Source: Verrucomicrobiota bacterium (GTDB lineage: Bacteria; Verrucomicrobiota; Verrucomicrobiia; Chthoniobacterales; UBA6821). Taken from it: a stretch of DNA of 64,000 nt. The notes beneath the pieces are model-generated. The model had not been told where the DNA came from. It did no database searches and saw only the letters and a program-made list of their open reading frames with translations. The stretch lies in NCBI GenBank assembly GCA_021413925.1, contig JAIOPL010000015.1, positions 124,256-188,255 of the forward strand, in the 5' to 3' direction. A program made the translations under genes and the position numbers. This document shows, piece by piece, positions 49,327 to 57,373 of the stretch (the stretch's first letter is position 1; each line of letters opens with the position of its first letter).

Positions 49327-49692
49327 ATGAGTACGGAACGCATCATCGAAATCCGGGGACTGGAGGTTATGTCTCAGGTGGGTGTTCCGGCGGAAGAGAG
49401 AGCGGTTGCCCAACGCCTTCTGATCGACTTGCGGTTTGGGGCTCTTGCCCAACCGGAGTCACTCCATGACGACATTACCCTGACGGTTGACTACCATGCG
49501 GTGAGCCTGAGGATTGCAGAACTTGCCGCAGCACGTCACCGCAAGCTGATCGAGACACTTGCCGATGATTTGGCTGAGGCATTGCTCAGTGAGTTCAGCC
49601 TGCGCTGGATCGAAGTCACCATTCGCAAGTTCATCCTTCCGAACACGGAGTGGGTCTCAGTCACCATTCGTCGCGAAGCGAATGGTGACTGA
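49327..49692 (+). CDS. folB: Dihydroneopterin aldolase
   Basis: A 121-residue FolB of folate synthesis. Conserved points: IEIRGLEVMSQVGVPAEERAVAQRLLIDL with the active-site Glu, TVDYHAVSLRI, HRKLIETLADDLA, and the lysine in VTIRKFILPN. It starts 7 bp after the DciA-like gene. Other folate genes are not in the window. Confidence 0.92.
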   Translation: MSTERIIEIRGLEVMSQVGVPAEERAVAQRLLIDLRFGALAQPESLHDDITLTVDYHAVSLRIAELAAARHRKLIETLADDLAEALLSEFSLRWIEVTIRKFILPNTEWVSVTIRREANGD

Positions 49693-49942
49693 GTAGGAAG
49701 GTGTGAAAGTGAAAAAGTAGGAAGGTTCGGAGGATATTCACGAAGAGGTACTTTTCAACTTTCAGACTTTTCCACCTTTTACTCCGAACCCCTCGACCCT
49801 TCGACTCTCCGCTATGAATCATCCTTCTCAAATACTCTCAAATTTAGCTTTCAGCTTTTGACTAAGACTTTACTACCTTACACCTTCACACTTTTACTGC
49901 CCCTCGACCCTTGACTCTCGACCCTCGTCGGTCGACTCCGCC
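49693..49942. repeat. Word-repeat spacer between folB and the antiporter gene
   Basis: 250 bp without a gene, made of imperfect tandem words such as ACTTTCAGACTTTTCCACC, CCCCTCGACCCTTCGACTC and ACCTTCACACTTTTACTG. Positions 49918-49938 match 52524-52544 at 20 of 21 bases (core CGACCCTCGTCG). It lies 3' of both convergent genes. Confidence 0.6.
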
Positions 49943-51058
49943 CTAGTCAAACATCAGAACAATGTAGGCGACAAAGAGGAGGAGATGGACGAATCCCTGC
50001 AGGATATTCGTCTGTCCTTGGCCAAAGGTGACGATACAACTTCCCAAGGTCACGGCTAGTAGTGTCGTGTAAGTGGGTGAGAGTCCGAGGAGCAGCGGTT
50101 TGCCGTAGATAAGGCTGATGGCCAGTGCCGCCGGGATGGTGAGGCTGATCGTTGCCAGGACGGATCCGAGCAACACATTCACGGAGCGCTGCATCTGGTT
50201 CCGCGATGCTGACTGAATAGCGGCCAGGCCCTCGGGTGCCAAAATCAGAATCGCAACAATCAGACCGACAATATCCAGGGGAAGGCCCCCTTGATGAACC
50301 CGATAATCCAGCAGATGGGCCATCTGTTTGGAGAGCAGGACGATCGGGATCAAATGCAGGATTAATAAGAGCGATGCCCTGCCAATCGAGCCCTTGGGTT
50401 CCTCGGAATCGGAATCCGAGGGATTCCATCCCGCTTCGTTAAAGAACTCCCGGTGCCTGCTGGTTTGCACGGCCAGAAAGACGCCGTAAATCGTCAGGGA
50501 CAGCAGCATCAGGCAGATGGCATGAAGGGGGGAGAACATCCCGAGGCCACCGGTCTTGGTAAAGTTGGGAAGAACAAGGCAGAGCAGCGAGAGAGGAAGA
50601 ATCAGACCCAGAAAGGAATTCACACCCTTCAGGTTGAAGTTCTGCTCCCCGAATTTCAGACCGCCGATCAGAAGCGCCAACCCAAGCAGGCCGCCGAGTA
50701 CCACCATCACAACAGAGAACATAGTATCTCGGGCCAGTGCCGGGTTATCACCATTGAGCATCAGGGCCGAGATCATCATCACCTCGATGCTGGTGACCGC
50801 AAGTGTGAGGATCAGCGTGCCGAGGGGCTCCTTGAGTTTCTCCGCCAGATGATCCGCATGGCGCACAACGGCGAATGAGGAAGAGAGCATCGCGGCGAAG
50901 AGCCAGAGAAAGAGAACCCAGCCGAAACCAAGGCCGGGATTGGTTCCAAGCCATGCTTTCCCAAGAGTCAGGAAGGCGAGCATGGTCCCGTAGCTCGTGA
51001 AGAGAACCCACTCCCTGCGCACGAAACGAACAACCGGGAAGGGGGAGAGAGGGCTCAT
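49943..51058 (-). CDS. chaA: Ca2+/H+ antiporter (ChaA/CaxA type)
   Basis: A 371-residue membrane protein with about 11 hydrophobic segments. The first half has the cation-exchanger repeat KLKEPLGTLILTLAVTSIEVMMI and the second half has ILAPEGLAAIQSASRNQMQRSVNVLLGSVLATI plus TFGQGQTNILQG, matching the ChaA/CAX alpha repeats with their acidic residues. It should export Ca2+ (or Na+/K+) in exchange for protons. It overlaps the truncated DUF421 gene by 4 bp. Confidence 0.88.
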   Translation of the reverse strand: MSPLSPFPVVRFVRREWVLFTSYGTMLAFLTLGKAWLGTNPGLGFGWVLFLWLFAAMLSSSFAVVRHADHLAEKLKEPLGTLILTLAVTSIEVMMISALMLNGDNPALARDTMFSVVMVVLGGLLGLALLIGGLKFGEQNFNLKGVNSFLGLILPLSLLCLVLPNFTKTGGLGMFSPLHAICLMLLSLTIYGVFLAVQTSRHREFFNEAGWNPSDSDSEEPKGSIGRASLLLILHLIPIVLLSKQMAHLLDYRVHQGGLPLDIVGLIVAILILAPEGLAAIQSASRNQMQRSVNVLLGSVLATISLTIPAALAISLIYGKPLLLGLSPTYTTLLAVTLGSCIVTFGQGQTNILQGFVHLLLFVAYIVLMFD

Positions 51059-51297
51059 GAGGCTAGATTATGGTACGAAATCACACTGATGGAACCATCG
51101 TTTTCCAGAATCGCCGCCCGCACATCTTCACAGTAGGAGAAGCCCTCAGAGCGCAAGGCCGACATCAACTCTTCCCGAGTGAGTTGGGCATCATGGAGTG
51201 CTTTCTCATAAATCCTTCCGTTATGGAGCAGAACTTGGGGGGATACGATCAGGCCGCGAAGAACGAATTCCCACCAAGGGAGCGAGAGATGCCACAT
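51055..51297 (-). CDS. Internally deleted DUF421/YetF-type protein
   Basis: An 80-residue ORF that reads as the two ends of a DUF421 protein joined together. Residues 1-18 (MWHLSLPWWEFVLRGLIV) match the usual start of the first membrane helix. Residues 19-80 (SPQVLLHNGRIYEKAL...ILENDGSISVI) match the cytoplasmic YetF domain. The ~70-75 residues that normally hold the rest of helix 1 and the next two helices are absent, and the frame is kept. It overlaps chaA by 4 bp. It may be a soluble relic or a decayed gene. Confidence 0.7.
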   Translation of the reverse strand: MWHLSLPWWEFVLRGLIVSPQVLLHNGRIYEKALHDAQLTREELMSALRSEGFSYCEDVRAAILENDGSISVISYHNLAS

Positions 51298-51400
51298 CCT
51301 CTCGGCTTAATGGATGAGCTTCTTCAGAGGAAGAGATGAATTGCATTCGGTTCATTTCATTTTGAATTGAAGTATCTGCATTTTCTGCTTTCTTTTATGC

Positions 51401-51919
51401 ATGAATGCTTCGGCGATCGTTGAGCGCATGAAGTCGGATCCTCCGACCTCCCTTCTGCCTATCCAGCAGGAGATGGCCTCTATCTTTGCTGATTTGGCTG
51501 ATCTTTTTGGCAATCCCTCATCGCTGGGATCCATCTACGGACTCCTCTTCGCCTCTCCTAAGCCACTTTCCATGGAAGAGATCGTGGATCGACTCGACAT
51601 CAGTGTCGGAACGGCCAGTCAGGGATTGCGGCGGCTTGTGGAAATGCAGGCCATCACGCCTAGAAAAGAGGAGGGGGAACGCGTTACCCGGTACGAGGCC
51701 AAGCTTGAGCTACGCCCCTTTGTGGCGATGTTTCTTGAGCAGCAGCTACTGCCGAAAATCGGTCACTCCGCCGAGAGGATCGAGGCCCTTAAGAAAAAGC
51801 TTTCCTCAATGCCCGAGGATTCCCGTGAGGAGTTAGGAATCCGCATGGAACGAGCTTCCAAGTGGCACCGCAGGGCCAAGACCTTCCTTCCCCTAGTCAG
51901 AAAGTTTCTTGGTGGGTGA
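51401..51919 (+). CDS. GbsR/MarR-type winged-helix regulator
   Basis: A 172-residue regulator. The winged helix runs from GSIYGLLFASPKPLSMEEIVDRLDISVGTASQGLRRLVEMQAI into a wing with KEEGERVTRY, the GbsR-like arrangement. The C-terminal part is a helical dimerisation region. It is the last regulator before the surface-polysaccharide locus and may control it, but this is inferred from position only. Confidence 0.8.
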   Translation: MNASAIVERMKSDPPTSLLPIQQEMASIFADLADLFGNPSSLGSIYGLLFASPKPLSMEEIVDRLDISVGTASQGLRRLVEMQAITPRKEEGERVTRYEAKLELRPFVAMFLEQQLLPKIGHSAERIEALKKKLSSMPEDSREELGIRMERASKWHRRAKTFLPLVRKFLGG

Positions 51920-52034
51920 AGTGGGTTAAGTAGGTTAGGGAAAACGCCGCCACATGGTTGGCATCACAACAATTCAAATCCGAAATAGCCTGAGGGGAAA
52001 CCCAACGGTGAAGGGCGGCAGCGTGCTTTCGGCT

Positions 52035-52067
52035 GAGTCGAAAGACGAGGGCCGAGAGTCGAGGGCT
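52035..52067. repeat. Left 33-bp terminal inverted repeat of four-helix-bundle cassette
   Basis: The reverse complement of 52035-52067 matches 52512-52544 at 30 of 33 bases (AGCCCTCGACT then CCCTCGTC then TTCGACTC). It ends 11 bp before the four-helix-bundle start codon. No target-site duplication is apparent outside the arms. Confidence 0.7.
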
Positions 52068-52078
52068 TGAATAATAAA

Positions 52079-52477
52079 ATGAGCAGCAATCTTAAAAACT
52101 TTCGATTTGAGAAGCTGGATGTTTGGCAACAAGCCCGTCGCTTGAACAAAAAAATCTATCTGTGCAGTCGCCAGTTTCCAGAGTCAGAACGATTTGGTCT
52201 CGTGAGTCAGATCAGGCGCGCCTCGGTCTCCATTTCTTCCAACATAGCTGAGGGCGCAGGAAGAAATTCCGACACCGACTTTTCGCATTTCCTTGAAATT
52301 GCCTATGGATCACTCATGGAAGCTATCTCTCAGCTTTATTTGGCACTGGACGAAAATTATATCACAAAGGCTCAACTGGACGATATTGCGAACGATGCAC
52401 ATAGCCTTGGGGCACAGATTACAGCGCTTTCTAAATCTCTCGGCAGGCAGCCCCGACGATTGAAGCAAGGCGCTTAA
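52079..52477 (+). CDS. Four-helix bundle protein (23S rRNA intervening-sequence/bAvd-like family)
   Basis: A 132-residue protein of the S23/four-helix bundle family. Typical blocks: FRFEKLDVWQQARRLNKKIYLCSRQFPESERFGLVSQIRRASVSISSNIAEGAGR, then FLEIAYGSLMEAISQLYLALDENYI. Relatives are encoded inside intervening sequences of 23S rRNA genes, in retroelement accessory loci, or stand alone; their function is largely unknown. The gene lies between two 33-bp inverted repeats that belong to a repeat family also present 2.6 kb upstream. I use the ATG at 52079; a TTG at 52067 is in frame. Confidence 0.88.
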   Translation: MSSNLKNFRFEKLDVWQQARRLNKKIYLCSRQFPESERFGLVSQIRRASVSISSNIAEGAGRNSDTDFSHFLEIAYGSLMEAISQLYLALDENYITKAQLDDIANDAHSLGAQITALSKSLGRQPRRLKQGA

Positions 52478-52511
52478 AAGCCTTCCATCGCGGCATGTAT
52501 CTTTGTTTTCT

Positions 52512-52544
52512 AGCCCTCGACTTTCGACCCTCGTCGTTCGACTC
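52512..52544. repeat. Right 33-bp terminal inverted repeat of four-helix-bundle cassette
   Basis: This arm pairs with 52035-52067 (30/33). Its last base is 3 bp before the glf start codon. Positions 52524-52544 also match 49918-49938 at 20 of 21 bases in the same orientation. Confidence 0.7.
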
Positions 52545-52547
52545 GGT

Positions 52548-53711
52548 ATGAAAAAACATTTTTTAATCATCGGCGCCGGCTTCGCCGGCCTCACCCTTGC
52601 CGAGCGGCTCTCTAGCCAATTGGGAGCTAAATGTACAATCGTCGAGAAGCGGGGGCATATCGGCGGCAATGCCCAGGATGAGTATGATGCGGCGGGAGTA
52701 CTCGTTCATAAATACGGCCCACACTACTTCCGTACTAATGCAACGCGCATTGTCGAATATCTCTCGCAGTTCACGGAGTGGCATCCCGTTGACTATAAGA
52801 TCCTCAGTTACTCCGATGGGCGCTATTGGAACTTCCCGATTAATCTCAATACCTTCGAGCAGTTCCTCGGGCGGGAGAGCACCAGCGAGGAGTTCGAGAC
52901 TTGGCTGGCCTCCAAGCGTGTACCCATCGAGAACCCTGCCAACTCGGAAGAGGTCATCGTCTCTCAGGTCGGCTGGGAACTTTATGAAAAGTTCTTCAAG
53001 AACTACACCCTCAAGCAGTGGAAGAAAGATCCGAAGGAGCTTGATGCTTCAGTTTGTGGCCGAATCCCGATTCGGACAAACCGGGATGATCGGTATCTCC
53101 GAGAGGAATTTCAAGCCCTGCCCAAGGAGGGCTACCACCGGATGTTTGAACGCATGCTGGAGGCCTCGCCCGGAGTGGAGGTCATCTTGGATACCGATTA
53201 CCGCGATGTCATGGAGAAAATCCCTCACGACCACCTAATCTATACAGGCCCGATCGACGAATACTTCGACTTTTGCTTCGGCCCGCTACCCTACCGATCC
53301 CTCCGCTTCGAGAATGAATCCTTCGGTCCGGATGCACTCAAGAATAACGAGGCAATTTCTGGAAAGCCTAGTTTCTGGCAACCCGCCATGCAGGTGAACT
53401 ATCCCAATGACGAGGAATTCACACGCATCGTCGAGATCAAGCATGCCACGGGTCAGGAGTGCGCAAACACGACCATTGTACGCGAATACCCTGCCGACTA
53501 TGAGCCTGGCAAGGAAGCCTACTATCCGATTCCTACGCCCGAGACCGCCGCGCTATACAGGAAATACGCAGAGAAGGCCGCGGAGCTATCCAGCATCAGT
53601 TTCATCGGACGCCTCGCTACCTACCGCTACTACAACATGGACCAGGTTGTAGGGATGGCTTTGACTGAGTTTGAGAAGCTCAGGAAGAGGTATGAAGGTA
53701 GGAAAGTGTAA
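52548..53711 (+). CDS. glf: UDP-galactopyranose mutase
   Basis: A 387-residue flavoenzyme that interconverts UDP-galactopyranose and UDP-galactofuranose for surface glycans. The FAD-binding N-terminus is HFLIIGAGFAGLTLAERL, followed by EKRGHIGGNAQDEYD and HKYGPHYFRTN. The C-terminal block FIGRLATYRYYNMDQVVGMAL is diagnostic. I use the ATG at 52548, which follows the right inverted repeat by 3 bp. It opens the polysaccharide locus. A second copy of its last ~15 codons lies about 150 bp downstream. Confidence 0.95.
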   Translation: MKKHFLIIGAGFAGLTLAERLSSQLGAKCTIVEKRGHIGGNAQDEYDAAGVLVHKYGPHYFRTNATRIVEYLSQFTEWHPVDYKILSYSDGRYWNFPINLNTFEQFLGRESTSEEFETWLASKRVPIENPANSEEVIVSQVGWELYEKFFKNYTLKQWKKDPKELDASVCGRIPIRTNRDDRYLREEFQALPKEGYHRMFERMLEASPGVEVILDTDYRDVMEKIPHDHLIYTGPIDEYFDFCFGPLPYRSLRFENESFGPDALKNNEAISGKPSFWQPAMQVNYPNDEEFTRIVEIKHATGQECANTTIVREYPADYEPGKEAYYPIPTPETAALYRKYAEKAAELSSISFIGRLATYRYYNMDQVVGMALTEFEKLRKRYEGRKV

Positions 53712-54119
53712 TGTACGAAAGTTATTTTCGAGTTTTCCTTATTCCTGTTCCCTTTCTTTTCGAGCACTGAATCAGACGCTACGCCTAAACGACTTTTTCA
53801 CCTTTAACTTTTCCACTTTTTACCAAGATCATGGACCAGGTTGAAGGGATGGCTTTGACGGAGTTTAAGAGGTTAAAACAATCTACCAATTTGTATTTCA
53901 TCAAATAATGACAGAAAAAGACATTATAGGTAATTATGCAGATCTTGATGCGTCGTGCCGGTGAGAGCGCCATGCTGGGGGCGATTCAATATCTTGCATT
54001 AAGTTATCCAACCAATCCCAGTTGCTGAAACCAAACCGATTCGGGCCTGAAAAAACAATTGTTGAAAATCTCATATGGATTGCAGAGATGCTCAATTATT
54101 CATTTGAAACTATACTTCC
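53712..54119. other. 408-bp region between glf and the ATP-grasp gene
   Basis: No intact gene. It contains a spacer word-repeat (53789-53824, CACCTTTAACTTTTCCAC), a duplicated glf 3' end (53831-53908, separate entry), and ~200 bp with short open stretches such as one starting at 53938 (MQILMRRAGESAML...). From here rightward the sequence is visibly more A+T-rich. Confidence 0.6.
53831..53908 (+). pseudogene. Duplicated 3' fragment of glf
   Basis: Starting at 53831, the sequence reads MDQVEGMALTEFKRLK, nearly the same as the glf C-terminus MDQVVGMALTEFEKLR. At the DNA level about 45 bp match with a few changes (53831-53877 versus 53638-53684). After that the frame runs through unrelated codons to a TAA at 53906-53908. 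It begins right after a word-repeat tract. It looks like the scar of a tandem duplication, or of a second glf that was replaced. Confidence 0.75.
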
Positions 54120-54980
54120 ATGTTGCGACTTCTCAAAGAAATCTATAGAAAATGCGTCGACTTAATGCCTGATATATGGGCAATACGTACACACTATTTA
54201 AGAAATATTAGGAGACTTCCAAACCTGAAATCACCGGTTTCTCTCAACGAAAAAATCAATTGGAGAAAGTTATATCAGAGGGATGAGAGGTTCACTCTTT
54301 TTGCAGACAAAATCACTGCCAAGACGCAGGTATTGGATTTAACAGGGCCTGATGTCATCAATCCCACTTTATGGACTGGATTCGATGCCTCGACAATTCC
54401 ATGGGAGACATTGCCGCCACCCTTTGTCATCAAGTGGAATCATTCGGCGGGAGACGCGCTCTTTGTGATGAATCCGTCAACGATGAATCGGTCAGATGTC
54501 GAGCAAACCTTGGTGGCTAATCGAAATAAGAAGCATGGACACTTTAGTCGAGAATGGGGCTATTACGAGATCAAGCCAATGTTGATGATAGAGCCAATGC
54601 TGCTTACCAAAGACCTAAAGCCGCCCGAAGATTTTAAGTTTTTCGTATACCACGGTCGCGTTCACTTTATTCAAGTCGATTTAGGGAGATTCACTTATCA
54701 CGAACGATGTTTTTTTGATCGCGACTGGAATTACATTGATGTTAAACTAACTTGGCCTTCTCCTTGCGATGTACCTGCAAGACCCGAGTGCTTTCAACGG
54801 ATGATCGAAGTGGCGGAGAAGATCGGCGGACTATTTGATTTTATAAGAGTGGATCTTTATCAACTTCCCCCGAAAGTTTATTTTGGGGAGGCTACCTTCT
54901 ATCCTGGCGCCGGCTATGAACCTTTTCATAATGATGGGGATGATTTTATGTTTGGTGCTCCTTGGAAGTTAAAATCCTAA
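54120..54980 (+). CDS. ATP-grasp protein, TupA-like (polysaccharide locus)
   Basis: A 286-residue protein of the TupA-like ATP-grasp family. Recognised by SLNEKINWRKLYQRDERFTLFADK, PPFVIKWNHSAGD, EPMLLTKDLKPPEDFKFFVYHGRV and the C-terminal GEATFYPGAGYEPF. Members are thought to attach amino acids or similar groups to teichuronic acid or other surface glycans. Base composition is clearly lower in GC than the left part of the window, as expected for a horizontally exchanged glycan locus. Confidence 0.82.
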   Translation: MLRLLKEIYRKCVDLMPDIWAIRTHYLRNIRRLPNLKSPVSLNEKINWRKLYQRDERFTLFADKITAKTQVLDLTGPDVINPTLWTGFDASTIPWETLPPPFVIKWNHSAGDALFVMNPSTMNRSDVEQTLVANRNKKHGHFSREWGYYEIKPMLMIEPMLLTKDLKPPEDFKFFVYHGRVHFIQVDLGRFTYHERCFFDRDWNYIDVKLTWPSPCDVPARPECFQRMIEVAEKIGGLFDFIRVDLYQLPPKVYFGEATFYPGAGYEPFHNDGDDFMFGAPWKLKS

Positions 54981-55093
54981 ACCTTTTGTTTTATTAAGAT
55001 GGCTAAAATCCCGAATGCCCGTCGGAGCGGTCTTAGAGTTTATAAAAACTAAGCCATACTTACCTGCGAACTAAGAAAAAAAACCAACTCCTC

Positions 55094-56203
55094 ATGGGTA
55101 TCATCCGTTTTCTTCTGGCTTGCTCGGTGGTCATTGCCCATGCGCATCATTCCATTAGCATTCCCATTCTTAATGCGGGAGCTTGCGTAGAGACCTTTTT
55201 CATTATTTCGGGATTTTACATGGCGCTGGTGCTTGAGACTAAATATCACTCCGATAGGAGAGCTTTCTGGTTGAATCGATGGTTTCGCATCGCGCCGACC
55301 TACTACATGATTCTTCTGGCATCTCTTGCCATCTATTTCGCAGCTAGCCTTTGGAAGCATCACCCGATCGACAGGCTTAACTTCTTTGTTACAGCATTCC
55401 ATGATCACGCATGGGGAGCTCTCGCCCTGGGAACTCTTCCTCAGATCTCGATCGTGGGACTCCAGTGGCCTCTTCTACAGGTGTACACTCCCACTTCGGG
55501 GCTTGCGTGGCTTGGATTTTCACCGATGGGCGAAACATCGATCATGATGGAACGTTTTCTCTTTGTTCCCCAGGCATGGTCCGTGGGGGTCGAGTTGATG
55601 TTCTATCTGATCGTTCCTTTTCTAAACAAGCTTAGCACCAAGAATCTCCTAGTAATAGCCTTGGCATCCTATGCTCTGAAAATATCACTCCGTTTCTCGC
55701 TGTCTGGCGGATTGCTCTCAAAATACGATCAGGTAGCGCTGCCGCCCCAGCTGTGTCTTTTCATTCTTGGGATGCTGGCCTGCAGATATCGCCATGCGAT
55801 TCTTAGTGTTGTTCCAAAGGTATGGGGGCCATTTATCCTTACTCTTTGGGTTCTTTGTTTCACAATTTTCGAGTTATTTTCATTCAATCCCACCGAGACT
55901 CTTTTTCTGTTGTTCTCCGCCTCCATTTTGCCTTCTGTCTTCGACTGGAGCAAATCACTGTCTTGGGATCGCTGGATCGGGGATCTCTCCTACCCTATCT
56001 ATATGAGCCATATTGCCCTACGATGGTTGCTTTTGGGAACCGGAGCAAAAGCTTATCAAGGTTGTTCTCCGTGGATCTTGCTTGCGATCACGATACCTGT
56101 CGCGATAGGAATTTCATATCTTGTGGAGGGACCGATCGATCGATGGAGACACAGAACTTATCCCCCGCGCAGTGAAAAAAGTCAAAAGCCGCTCCTGAGC
56201 TAA
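55094..56203 (+). CDS. Acyltransferase family 3 (OafA/YrhL-type) membrane protein
   Basis: A 369-residue membrane protein with about ten hydrophobic segments. The N-terminus FLLACSVVIAHAHHS holds the conserved His region, and GACVETFFIISGFYMALVLETKY with FWLNRWFRIAPTYY is the acyltransferase-3 signature. Such enzymes O-acetylate or otherwise acylate sugars of O-antigen or exopolysaccharide. It stands between the ATP-grasp and glycosyltransferase genes. Confidence 0.88.
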   Translation: MGIIRFLLACSVVIAHAHHSISIPILNAGACVETFFIISGFYMALVLETKYHSDRRAFWLNRWFRIAPTYYMILLASLAIYFAASLWKHHPIDRLNFFVTAFHDHAWGALALGTLPQISIVGLQWPLLQVYTPTSGLAWLGFSPMGETSIMMERFLFVPQAWSVGVELMFYLIVPFLNKLSTKNLLVIALASYALKISLRFSLSGGLLSKYDQVALPPQLCLFILGMLACRYRHAILSVVPKVWGPFILTLWVLCFTIFELFSFNPTETLFLLFSASILPSVFDWSKSLSWDRWIGDLSYPIYMSHIALRWLLLGTGAKAYQGCSPWILLAITIPVAIGISYLVEGPIDRWRHRTYPPRSEKSQKPLLS

Positions 56204-56209
56204 GAAAAT

Positions 56210-57361
56210 ATGTTATTCAAAAATTACAAAAAAAAGCGGCAATTCAAAAGGATTTGCCACCTCATTCATGAGGATGCATCGGGCGGCGGTCCCACGACGG
56301 TGATCAAGCATATCAAGTTTTATCACCAAGAATACGATATTGTTGGCCTTGCGGGAGGGGAGGGGAGGATCGCTGAATTTTGTAAAACGGAGAAGGTCCG
56401 GTTCATTAGGCTTCCTATCGAACGCCTGTGGAAATGCCTCTGGGGTTGGATTCCACTGTGGTGGTATCTTTTCAAGCTGGATCCGGACCTGCTGATCCTT
56501 CACGGGCAGTGGGGTGCACCCTTCGGTGCTTTGGTCGGGAGGTTAGCGGGCATCAGTAGAATGCTCTACATTGCGCATTGGCCGGCGTTTTATACGGACT
56601 GGGATCTTTTCAGGGTCGTTCGGAACCATATCGTCGAATCAATACCCGTGCATCTCTGCGGCAAGGTAATCTGCATTTCCCCCGAAAATCTCTATCAGTA
56701 TCAGATACGTTTTCCAGGCCAACTCGACAAACTGCTTCATATTAGCAATCCCTACGACACCTCTCGCTTGCCAACCAAGGAAGAAGCCGTTGCAACAAGG
56801 CTGAAGTGGGGATGGAGTAACGACCTCATCCACATTGTCTCCGTGGGTAGAATCGCTACTCAAAAACATCTTGAGTGGCTTCTTCAAAGCTGGGTGATTG
56901 TTCAGAAGGAGGTTCCTGAGGCCCGTCTTTGGATCGTAGGTGACGGTGAGGAGGAGGAACGTATGCACCAATTGGCGAAAGAGTTGGAGATCACCGCCAC
57001 CTGTGCCTTTTTGGGCGCTCAACCAAAAGGCATAGAATTCATCAATGCCGCAGACGTAGTAGCCATGACAACCCTCTACGAAGGACATGCCAATATTCCC
57101 ATGGAGGCCCATGCCTGCCAGAAACCAATTGTTGCCAATGCTGTCGACGGAGTCAGGCTCTCCATTAGTGACGGGGTTGATGGATTCCTGGTGCCCGCTG
57201 GTGATGTACACGGATTCGCCGATAAACTTATACTTCTATGCCGATCGAAAGAACTCAGAAACCGGCTCGGCGAGGAGGGGCTTAAGAACCTTCAGCAATT
57301 TTCGTTCGACAAAGTAATGGCTAAATACTCCGCCGTGATCGCTACGATCATTGAAAAATAA
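56210..57361 (+). CDS. Glycosyltransferase family 4
   Basis: A 383-residue GT-B glycosyltransferase. The N-terminal domain starts ICHLIHEDASGGGPTTVIKHI. The C-terminal nucleotide-sugar domain has VSVGRIATQKHLEWLLQSW, LWIVGDGEEEERM and the EGHANIPMEAHACQKPIVA block with the conserved E-x7-E. It follows the acyltransferase by 6 bp and precedes a GT2 by 12 bp, so it is part of one unit. The sugar specificity cannot be read from the sequence. Confidence 0.9.
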   Translation: MLFKNYKKKRQFKRICHLIHEDASGGGPTTVIKHIKFYHQEYDIVGLAGGEGRIAEFCKTEKVRFIRLPIERLWKCLWGWIPLWWYLFKLDPDLLILHGQWGAPFGALVGRLAGISRMLYIAHWPAFYTDWDLFRVVRNHIVESIPVHLCGKVICISPENLYQYQIRFPGQLDKLLHISNPYDTSRLPTKEEAVATRLKWGWSNDLIHIVSVGRIATQKHLEWLLQSWVIVQKEVPEARLWIVGDGEEEERMHQLAKELEITATCAFLGAQPKGIEFINAADVVAMTTLYEGHANIPMEAHACQKPIVANAVDGVRLSISDGVDGFLVPAGDVHGFADKLILLCRSKELRNRLGEEGLKNLQQFSFDKVMAKYSAVIATIIEK

Positions 57362-57373
57362 GCAGCCATCCTC

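Noticed and set aside
52035..53824. CRISPR array
   Set aside because: The repeats are few, irregularly spaced, imperfect, partly inverted and without uniform spacers; no cas genes are present.
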